Below are positions 30,500 to 36,234 of a stretch of DNA of 36,234 nucleotides, piece after piece; position 1 is the stretch's first letter; every line of letters starts with the position of its first letter. Position numbers and translations under genes: made by a program. Under the pieces are notes generated by a model that searched no databases, was not told where the DNA came from, and saw nothing but the letters and a program-made list of their open reading frames with translations. The stretch is from a virus. Location of the stretch: positions 1 through 36,234 of IMG/VR virus record IMGVR_UViG_3300007346_000088. The stretch is one strand, 5' to 3'.

Positions 30500-30774
30500 T
30501 GATTAGCTTTGCAAGAGTTCGCGAGCCAGAGAAGGGTAACCCCTTCTGCGAGTGCATCCACAACAGGGAACTCGAGCACGAGGTAAACCCTGAGCTCACC
30601 TACTTCGTCATGAGTGATGATGTCCATGAGAAATGGGGCATTGACTACGAGCTAGGCGAAATGCTTATCTACAGCCCTGACTTCGGTCACCCCGAACACG
30701 GTGATGACCGGTGCCTGTGGGTTGCCCAAACAATTGACTTTGATTTCTTTATGTTAGGTGAGGAGAGACCATGA
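30499..30774 (+). CDS. Hypothetical protein
   Basis: 91 acidic residues. Contains CECIHNRELEHEVNPEL near the N-terminus and several His/Asp/Glu (FGHPEHGDDRC), so metal binding is possible. Not recognised. One base overlaps the preceding gene and four overlap the next (ATGA). Confidence 0.6.
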   Translation: MISFARVREPEKGNPFCECIHNRELEHEVNPELTYFVMSDDVHEKWGIDYELGEMLIYSPDFGHPEHGDDRCLWVAQTIDFDFFMLGEERP

Positions 30775-31001
30775 GACCAAGGATCAGAGATGTTATCGAT
30801 GACATCATCGATGGCCTCTACTCCAAGCGATTGGATGAGGCATTCGAGATGGGTATTCGTGAGGGCTCACGGCGAGCACTCAGTTCAGCAAAGATTCGCA
30901 TTGAGATGCGAGCCAACAGCCTCACTCCGGCTAGAAAAGTAGGTGCAGAGATGGCTGTTGAGACTATCGAGGAGGAGCAGGAGCAATGGAAAAGAAGGTA
31001 G
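30771..31001 (+). CDS. Small helical hypothetical protein
   Basis: 76 residues, almost all predicted helix, alternating Arg and Glu (RRALSSAKIRIEMRANSL). GAGGAGAGACC lies before the ATG, and the gene overlaps both neighbours. Not recognised; charge pattern suggests a dimeric coil. Confidence 0.6.
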   Translation: MRPRIRDVIDDIIDGLYSKRLDEAFEMGIREGSRRALSSAKIRIEMRANSLTPARKVGAEMAVETIEEEQEQWKRR

Positions 31002-31150
31002 AGGTAGACCGCGACCACGCTGTATACCGGTGCCCCTCTTGTGAGCACTTCTTTCTTGTCGATGGCTGGTCAGAAGAAAACGACATTTGCACACTATGCC
31101 TTGAAGGCTTTGAGATGACTCCAGGAGCTGAAGATGGCAATTCTATTTGA
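30986..31150 (+). CDS. Zinc-ribbon micro-protein 1 (54 residues)
   Basis: Short frame starting MEKKVEVDRDHAVYRCPSCE and later CTLC: C16, C19, C35 and C38 form a complete CxxC...CxxC ribbon. Strong GGAGCAGGAG before the ATG. It overlaps the previous gene by 16 bases and the next by 17. Such ribbons bind DNA, RNA or polymerase; target unknown. Confidence 0.65.
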   Translation: MEKKVEVDRDHAVYRCPSCEHFFLVDGWSEENDICTLCLEGFEMTPGAEDGNSI

Positions 31151-31316
31151 AAGAAACGGGGATTGGCCCGACAGCGATGAAGACTACAGGAAGATATATG
31201 AAGAACCGGACGAAGATTATTGCTTTTTTTGCGAGCGCCCTACTGGGTGTATTTGCGACGAAGTATACGACTTTCAGCAAGAACAAGAGATCATGGATGA
31301 CTTTGACAATGAGTGA
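31134..31316 (+). CDS. Zinc-binding micro-protein 2 (60 residues)
   Basis: Acidic, with CFFCERPTGCIC in the middle (four cysteines in 12 residues) and a Gln/Glu/Asp tail. CAGGAG is eight bases before the ATG. It overlaps ribbon 1 by 17 bases and ribbon 3 by eight. A compact zinc knuckle is likely. Function unknown. Confidence 0.65.
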   Translation: MAILFERNGDWPDSDEDYRKIYEEPDEDYCFFCERPTGCICDEVYDFQQEQEIMDDFDNE

Positions 31317-31419
31317 CACACACTTCATGTGCAGGGACTGCAACCGCATTTACGAAACAACTTCGCGTGGCGAAGGTGAAGTAAACATTTGCAAGTACTG
31401 CAGTTATGAAGTCGACTGA
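31309..31419 (+). CDS. Zinc-ribbon micro-protein 3 (36 residues)
   Basis: MSDTHFMCRDCNRIYETTSR, then GEGEVNICKYCSYEVD: C8, C11, C28 and C31 form a minimal zinc ribbon. A longer in-frame extension to 31147 lies inside the previous gene and is rejected. Its stop and the WhiB start overlap by one base (TGATG), so the two are coupled. Confidence 0.6.
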   Translation: MSDTHFMCRDCNRIYETTSRGEGEVNICKYCSYEVD

Positions 31420-31730
31420 TGACCGGCAAGATTGGATTCTTTACCAACCATGAGAAACAACGCGCTTGGCTACAACTAGCCAAGAAAGTAGGAGATGTCG
31501 GCCTTGACCACATACCTTGTGCTCAAGCGCCCGACCTCTTCTTTCCCGAAGTAGACCCGAAGCTAGGCCACCCGCTTAGCTACATGAGAACAGCAAAGAA
31601 GGCTTGCAAGACTTGCCCGATCTTGTTGGACTGCGCTGCATACGCAATCGAGTTCAATGAAGATGAAGGCATCTGGGGAGGCATGAGCCCCGGCGAGCGT
31701 AAACAAATGCGAAGGAGACGAAATGCCTAA
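31419..31730 (+). CDS. WhiB-family Fe-S transcription regulator
   Basis: 103 residues. The four cluster cysteines are present at C34, C63, C66 and C72 (C-x28-C-x2-C-x5-C), followed by the diagnostic G84-I-W-G-G88 turn and a basic tail (GERKQMRRRRN). WhiB proteins bind a 4Fe-4S cluster and contact the host primary sigma factor region 4. Phage copies can block or redirect host WhiB. Three tiny zinc proteins precede it in one overlapping run. The family is restricted to actinobacteria and their phages, so this fixes the likely host group. Confidence 0.92.
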   Translation: MTGKIGFFTNHEKQRAWLQLAKKVGDVGLDHIPCAQAPDLFFPEVDPKLGHPLSYMRTAKKACKTCPILLDCAAYAIEFNEDEGIWGGMSPGERKQMRRRRNA

Positions 31731-32280
31731 CTTAGAAAGGCGTTACACACCCCAAGAGGGTAAGGAAGCACATGCTTGGATTTTTGGACTCATCGATGCA
31801 CTTGAGTTCTTCCAAACAGGATACGACATACACAAAAAAGACCCCGACTGGTTCGGGCTAGTCGCCCCGCAAATGATTGCAGACATCGCAAACTTTGCGG
31901 AAGAAAACTGGAAGGATGAATTTGACCAACTTAAAGGAATCAGTACTGTACCCGTATCAGAGGGAAGCAGTGGAGCAGATAGTAGAGAAGAAGCGCGTAC
32001 TGCTAGCAGACCAACCTGGATTGGGGAAAACGCTGGAGGTGCTGAGTGGGCTGGAGGAACTAGACCTGTTCAACCCGAAGGACAGCCACGCCATTCTCAT
32101 TCTCACCCCTCTTGTAAATGTGAGAAGCGCTTGGATCAGGACGATAGAGCAGTTCGTCTTACCGAGATACCCACAAACGGTTGTGGTGGATCTGGGCACT
32201 GGTTCATCAACAAAGAAGGACACCTTATTGGCGTCTGCTCTTGCCTCGCCAGCTACGGCCCCGATAGTAGTAGTAGCTAA
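31723..32280 (+). CDS. Hypothetical protein with overprinted tail
   Basis: 185 residues as read. The first 70 residues look real: MPNLERRYTPQEGKEAHAWI, then helical ALEFFQTGYDIHKK, with a strong AAGGAGACGAA before the ATG. From about residue 65 the frame runs inside the helicase gene (31916 onward) and becomes Ser/Gly/Pro/His-rich. That looks like a side effect of the other frame. The original stop may have been lost, or the tail may be overprinted. Function unknown. Confidence 0.5.
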   Translation: MPNLERRYTPQEGKEAHAWIFGLIDALEFFQTGYDIHKKDPDWFGLVAPQMIADIANFAEENWKDEFDQLKGISTVPVSEGSSGADSREEARTASRPTWIGENAGGAEWAGGTRPVQPEGQPRHSHSHPSCKCEKRLDQDDRAVRLTEIPTNGCGGSGHWFINKEGHLIGVCSCLASYGPDSSSS

Positions 32281-33418
32281 CCACGATGCTGTTTCGCTAG
32301 TAAAGGGGCGTCCACGCGTCCCCTCACTAGGCGAACCATTCTGGAGTGCAGTCGTCATCGACGAATCGCACAACGTGCTACCTATCACCACGCCAAACAA
32401 GCTGACTAACTTCTGGAAAGGATTGCTGAAGCTACAGATGTATGACCCATCAGACCCCATACGCATAGCTGTATCTGGTACGCCAGATCGTGGCAAGCCT
32501 GAGTATCGCTACGGCACATGGCGTTTTCTCAATCCGGCGCTCGCACCAGAGAACCATTGGAGCTGGCTTGAGAAGCACTTTAATGTCTATGAGCGACAGG
32601 TAACCAAGACTCGCAAGGTCAAGATGATTGGAAGCATGCGCAGTCCATCGAGCTGGCTCGAGACAGACAAGCGTGTAGTCATTCGGCGCACCAAAGAAGA
32701 GGTTCTGCCACAGCTACCACCAAAGACCTACCACTTCATCGAGCTACCCATGACCAAGGAACAGCGTGAGCTGTATCGTGAGGCAGAGCAAGAGGCATTC
32801 ATCGAAGCAGTTCACACGCCCAATGCCCTGATGACCTTTGCTATCAAGGCTAGGCAGATGGCCACCTACACTGAGGCTGGCAGTAACAAGCTTGAGTGGG
32901 TAACTCAGTGGCTGAGTGAGCGCGGTTACCTGGAGGATCTCGGCATCGACGGCAAAGTTGTCATCGCGAGCCAGTTCGTCAAGACTCTGCACTGGCTCAG
33001 AGATGAGCTCGCAATCTTAAATGTCCCCACCCTGATGTTAACTGGTGACATGACTGCTAACGCCAAAGCAAATGCTCAGGCCAGATTCCAAGACCCAGAT
33101 GACCCAGTGCGCATTATCCTGCTCTCCGGTGGCATGGGTGTTGGTATCGACCTCGACATTGCTGATGACCTAATCATGCTCGACTTGCCTTACGACCCCG
33201 ACAAGCTTGAGCAGATTGAAGACCGCATTCACCGTGCATCCAACATGCACAAGGTTACGATTTGGCACCTACTCAGCAAAGACTCCATCGACATGGCTAT
33301 TGCAGAGAAGTCTGCATCTAGGCACAAAACAATCCGCGCCCTACTCGATGGCGCAAGGGGTATAGACTTTAGTCGCAAGGTAGTCGCTTATGCTACCGGC
33401 GAGACGGAGACGGAGTAA
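31916..33418 (+). CDS. SNF2-type superfamily 2 helicase / translocase
   Basis: 500 residues from ATG 31916. Motif order: YPYQREAV (Q-like, 12-19), Walker A QPGLGKT (33-39), DESH (149-152), SGTP (187-190), a second domain with ILLSGGMGVGIDLDIAD, and motif VI QIEDRIHRAS. SNF2-like phage proteins act in replication, recombination or branch migration. It precedes a Cas4-like nuclease and is coupled to it by one base (TAATG). The ribosome site for this start is poor. A TTG at 31877 is possible but falls inside the previous gene. Confidence 0.87.
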   Translation: MNLTNLKESVLYPYQREAVEQIVEKKRVLLADQPGLGKTLEVLSGLEELDLFNPKDSHAILILTPLVNVRSAWIRTIEQFVLPRYPQTVVVDLGTGSSTKKDTLLASALASPATAPIVVVANHDAVSLVKGRPRVPSLGEPFWSAVVIDESHNVLPITTPNKLTNFWKGLLKLQMYDPSDPIRIAVSGTPDRGKPEYRYGTWRFLNPALAPENHWSWLEKHFNVYERQVTKTRKVKMIGSMRSPSSWLETDKRVVIRRTKEEVLPQLPPKTYHFIELPMTKEQRELYREAEQEAFIEAVHTPNALMTFAIKARQMATYTEAGSNKLEWVTQWLSERGYLEDLGIDGKVVIASQFVKTLHWLRDELAILNVPTLMLTGDMTANAKANAQARFQDPDDPVRIILLSGGMGVGIDLDIADDLIMLDLPYDPDKLEQIEDRIHRASNMHKVTIWHLLSKDSIDMAIAEKSASRHKTIRALLDGARGIDFSRKVVAYATGETETE

Positions 33419-34158
33419 TGGCGATAATCAAACTGCTTGATGGCGACCCAACAAAAACAGATGAGGTTGCGCTAGCTGCTGCAAACACTTGGATGACACG
33501 AATCCCTGAGCTGTTTGTAACTGAGCGCTCCAAGCAGGTACAGCTAGGTATCTCCGAAGTCGGAATGGATTGTCGCAAGTGCGTAGCAAGAAAGCTCGCA
33601 CTCAAGCCCAGGATCATCGACGGCTCTTGGTACCCATTTATCGGCACCGCTGTGCACGACCAGCTTGAGCATGGTTTCAATGATCGCTGGCCAGAAGAAT
33701 ACAAACTTGAAGAGCGCTTGCACGTTCACGAATACAAAGACCTCAAGCTCGGTGGCTCTTGCGACATGTTCGCTTGGCAGGACGGCACCGTCAACGATTG
33801 GAAGGTCGTCGGTGCCAACGCCTTGGGCGAAGCTCGCAGAGGCAAAGTCAAGCAGCAGTACCGAGTGCAGGCTATGCTCTACGGCTACGGCTGGGAGCAA
33901 AAAGGATTTGACGTCACGCACGTCTCACTAAGTTTCCTCCCTCGGGAGGGAAAACTAGAGGAAGCTGTTGTCGCTATCATGCGATACGATAAGCAGCTTG
34001 CTCTCGACTCACTAGCCCAGTTGGAATCAATGATTGATGCAGCTGAGATAGTGGGATGGGATGCAATCATAGAGAAGGCACCTAAGGCAAGCTTTTGTTT
34101 TAGTTGTCGTCGCTATGAGCAGACCGAACACAACGACGTAGAGTCGTTGCTTCCATAA
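33418..34158 (+). CDS. Cas4/RecB-like exonuclease with Fe-S cluster cysteines
   Basis: 246 residues. PD-(D/E)XK motifs: GTAVHDQLE (H80), GGSCDMF (D116), VNDWK (D127, K129) and QQYRVQAMLY. Four cysteines flank the core: C52 and C55 in DCRKC near the N-terminus, C227 and C230 in CFSCRR at the C-terminus. This is the arrangement that holds a 4Fe-4S cluster in Cas4 and AddB-type nucleases. It should resect DNA ends during phage recombination or replication. No Cas1, Cas2 or CRISPR repeat is nearby, so a CRISPR role is not supported. Confidence 0.85.
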   Translation: MAIIKLLDGDPTKTDEVALAAANTWMTRIPELFVTERSKQVQLGISEVGMDCRKCVARKLALKPRIIDGSWYPFIGTAVHDQLEHGFNDRWPEEYKLEERLHVHEYKDLKLGGSCDMFAWQDGTVNDWKVVGANALGEARRGKVKQQYRVQAMLYGYGWEQKGFDVTHVSLSFLPREGKLEEAVVAIMRYDKQLALDSLAQLESMIDAAEIVGWDAIIEKAPKASFCFSCRRYEQTEHNDVESLLP

Positions 34159-34185
34159 CAAACTATAAACACTAAGGAAAATAAT

Positions 34186-34818
34186 ATGGTAGACGCATTT
34201 ACAGGAGACCTTCCAGGAGTAGACGACCTACTCACAGGCGGGGGCTCCCCATCACTGTCCTTCAAGGACAGCTCTGTTGGTGACTCTTACGAGGGCACCA
34301 TCGCTGAACTGCGTGCGGTACAGGTACGTAACTATGAAGATCCAACCAAGCTGGAGTACTGGGACGACGGTAAGCCAAAGATGCAAATCGAGGTAACCCT
34401 GTCGACTGAGTACGCCGACCCCTCCGACCCAGATGATGACGGCAAGCGCCGCGTTTTCCTCTTCGGCCAGAAGCTGCGTGCAGCTAAGGAAGAGCTAGCA
34501 AAGAAGGGCTTCAAGACCTTCGAGGTTGGTATGGGCTTCAAGATTACCCTGTCCGGAACCAAGCCATCGCAGAACAAGCGATACAACGATGTGAAGCTGT
34601 ACTCAATTGAGCTCTCAGCTGCCACAACGAACCCAGAAGTTGATGAGGTTATGGCGTCCATGGGTGCCAAGAAAGTCTCTTCTGCTAAGATTGCTACACT
34701 AAGCGCGAAGCAGCTTAAAGTAGCAGAGACCCTGCAGGCCAACGGTTTTACCGCCGAGGAGATTGCAGAGCAAATTGGTGAAAGCGTCGATACAGTCAAC
34801 GCCTCACTAACCTTCTAA
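34186..34818 (+). CDS. Putative ssDNA-binding / recombination accessory protein
   Basis: 210 residues. The N-terminal TGDLPGVDDLLTGG is followed by a beta-rich, OB-like region with KPKMQIEVTLST, RVFLFGQKLRAAKEELAKKG and FKITLSGTKPSQNKRYND, familiar from actinophage proteins encoded with exonucleases. The last 45 residues form a helix-turn-helix-like unit (LKVAETLQANGFTAEEIAEQ). It is probably an ssDNA-binding protein working with the nuclease. AAGGAAAAT before the ATG is weak. A hairpin follows the stop. Confidence 0.6.
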   Translation: MVDAFTGDLPGVDDLLTGGGSPSLSFKDSSVGDSYEGTIAELRAVQVRNYEDPTKLEYWDDGKPKMQIEVTLSTEYADPSDPDDDGKRRVFLFGQKLRAAKEELAKKGFKTFEVGMGFKITLSGTKPSQNKRYNDVKLYSIELSAATTNPEVDEVMASMGAKKVSSAKIATLSAKQLKVAETLQANGFTAEEIAEQIGESVDTVNASLTF

Positions 34819-34824
34819 TTAAAA

Positions 34825-34870
34825 AAGTAGGGGCTAGGGTTCTTTCTCTTTTCTTGCCTAGCCCCTACTT
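34825..34870 (+). terminator. Terminator-like hairpin after the SSB-type gene
   Basis: A perfect 14-bp stem (34825-34838 with 34857-34870) with an 18-base pyrimidine-rich loop. The tail CTTCTCATCTC is not a pure T run, so partial termination or RNA processing is possible. A related CTTCTCTGAAAGGAG tail is at 29130-29144. Confidence 0.6.
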
Positions 34871-34891
34871 CTCATCTCTGAAAGGAGCAAA

Positions 34892-36234
34892 GTGGATTCA
34901 CCATCCCAGTTTCAAGAACTACTTAGCCGCTTAGGTCGCTCTGACGATGACAACGTCACGATCTGTTACCAATCTTCAGTGCAGAAGTTCTCTGCCAAAA
35001 CAATCAAAGTCGAGCTCGTCGCCAGCGTCGTCGATGCGCTCGACTCTCTCTCTAACAACATCTGGTTTGAGATAAACCCATCCAGTGTTCAAGGTCGAGC
35101 TACAGCTAAAGACATCACCAGACTTGCTGCTGTCTTTGCTGACATCGACTACAAGGATGGCGGAGCGGGCTCAGTCCAGCAGGCCAGAGATCTGGTTCAG
35201 CTGCTCACGGATCTCATCGGCGTAGAGCCAGCTGCCACTATCTACTCAGGTCATGGAATCCAGCCATACTGGGTTATCGAAGACGAAGAGCAAGACCCGG
35301 GTTTAATGCACGGCTTGTTGTATCGCTGGGGAGCCTTTGTCAAGTTTGTTGCAGCATCTCAGGGCTTGCAGGTCGACTCAGTCTTCGACCTCCCACGAAT
35401 CTTCAGGGTGCCGGGTTCTCGTAACCACAAGGATGCCCAAACCCCCGTAGATGTAATCTCAATCCTGCCCGACTACTGGCGACCAGTGAGCATCGATGAG
35501 CTAAACGATGTGTTGATTGCACACGGCTTTACTTCTGACATGAAGATGCCAGAAGATTACGAGCTGGTATCGGCTCACGATGATTGGCAGTTTGCCCACT
35601 CTGATTGCCAGTTCACGCCAACGCTATTCTCGCAAGTACGCCCAGGCATCAAGCTTCCAAAGTCTAGGCACGGCTGGCTACTGCAGCAACTGGTGCTTAT
35701 CAACGCAGCTCACCGCAATGGATGCCTGACTGAGAACACGGCGCAAGAGTTAGTAGCCCTGACCGCTGAAAGATTCCAAGAGTTCTTAGCTCAGCCTACA
35801 AAGCGAGAGATGAACCAGAACGAGCTCCGAGGGGCTAACCAGTGGGCCGTCGCAAGAGTCGAAAGCTTTAGCGAAGACAAGCTATCGCAAGAATTGCGCC
35901 GTCACGACCACTCGGATTTTTTCACAGGCGACCCGACCAGCGCCCTTGGGGAGCCTTCCGCTGATGAGGATTTGTCAATCAATGACATGATAAATCTTTA
36001 CATCAAAAGTTTTGGAACTTATGGGCGCACTGATGCAGCAAACGCACACCGGCTTATCCACTTTATGCAGTCAAACTATAAGTATGTTCCAGATCTTGGC
36101 TGGTTCAAGTGGGATAAGACTCGGTTCGTGCTTGACAAGGAAAAGGCTATCTACCAGACAGCTATTGAGGCAGCTCAGCTAGTTGAATACGCTAACCCGT
36201 CCAACGATCAGCTCAAGTGGGCTCAGCAGTCGCA
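34892..36234 (+). CDS. PrimPol-type primase (partial, runs off window)
   Basis: 447 codons are readable to the window edge with no stop. GTG start, preceded by AAAGGAG. Archaeal-eukaryotic primase motifs are in order: DID at residues 84-86 in FADIDYKDGG, SGHGIQPYWVI around 119-129 and RVPGSRNHK at 172-180. A helical region and the start of a D5/helicase-linker type region (HRLIHFMQSNYKYVPDLGWF) follow, so the full gene is probably a primase-helicase fusion. It would prime and unwind phage DNA, downstream of the recombination genes. Confidence 0.82.
   Translation, partial: MDSPSQFQELLSRLGRSDDDNVTICYQSSVQKFSAKTIKVELVASVVDALDSLSNNIWFEINPSSVQGRATAKDITRLAAVFADIDYKDGGAGSVQQARDLVQLLTDLIGVEPAATIYSGHGIQPYWVIEDEEQDPGLMHGLLYRWGAFVKFVAASQGLQVDSVFDLPRIFRVPGSRNHKDAQTPVDVISILPDYWRPVSIDELNDVLIAHGFTSDMKMPEDYELVSAHDDWQFAHSDCQFTPTLFSQVRPGIKLPKSRHGWLLQQLVLINAAHRNGCLTENTAQELVALTAERFQEFLAQPTKREMNQNELRGANQWAVARVESFSEDKLSQELRRHDHSDFFTGDPTSALGEPSADEDLSINDMINLYIKSFGTYGRTDAANAHRLIHFMQSNYKYVPDLGWFKWDKTRFVLDKEKAIYQTAIEAAQLVEYANPSNDQLKWAQQS

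Noticed and set aside
1-36234. tRNA genes, integrase or transposase
   Set aside because: No cloverleaf-compatible stretch ending in CCA context, no tyrosine or serine recombinase motif and no transposase motif was recognised on either strand by eye.

Overview
The window looks like a large part of a tailed-phage genome of short-tailed (podovirus-like) organisation, infecting an actinobacterium. The host inference rests on a WhiB-family iron-sulfur regulator with all four cysteines (31419-31730), a family essentially confined to actinobacteria and their phages, and on an actinophage-type tail fibre motif at the left edge. The small basic proteins at 20160-21119 resemble families I recall from aquatic phages, so a freshwater or marine actinobacterial host is likely but unproven. 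No integrase, tRNA, insertion sequence or CRISPR array was seen.

Layout. (1) 28-618 (minus): a tail fibre-like gene, divergent from the packaging genes. (2) 648-20145 (plus): packaging and virion module: PD-(D/E)XK nuclease, large terminase, two overlapping small genes, portal, scaffold, terminator, major capsid protein, terminator, adaptor, nozzle/stabilisation protein, three small or medium virion proteins (one with LysM), a giant 1857-residue ejection-type protein, a secreted coiled-coil protein and a 54-residue holin candidate. (3) 20160-24365 (minus): fourteen tightly overlapping genes that start with a tandem helix-turn-helix regulator and run through a putative small terminase, a fibre-like protein, membrane proteins and an M23 endolysin to a string of tiny basic proteins. 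(4) 24453-28489 (plus): early-type module of about fourteen very small genes in three promoter-led cassettes separated by strong terminators. (5) 28490-36234 (plus): a wHTH DNA-binding protein, small genes, three tiny zinc-ribbon proteins, WhiB, then a replication/recombination block: SNF2-type helicase, Cas4-like Fe-S nuclease, putative ssDNA-binding protein and a PrimPol-type primase cut by the window end.

Most striking is a regulatory network. A short element, TACTCATG or its complement, sits on or next to the -10 box of four readable promoters: the regulator's own (minus strand), two early cassettes, and the 28490 gene. It recurs as large inverted repeats at 28275-28328 and 28437-28475. 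The tandem-HTH protein is the natural candidate to bind it, and it heads the same tight gene run that carries the putative small terminase and the lysis gene. Other notable points are out-of-frame overlapping genes (2901-3091 and 31916-32280), a hairpin between a Shine-Dalgarno and its start codon (24970-25010), mutually exclusive RNA hairpins (29097-29129), and many microproteins below usual gene-calling cut-offs. All function calls come from reading motifs by eye; no database search was run.
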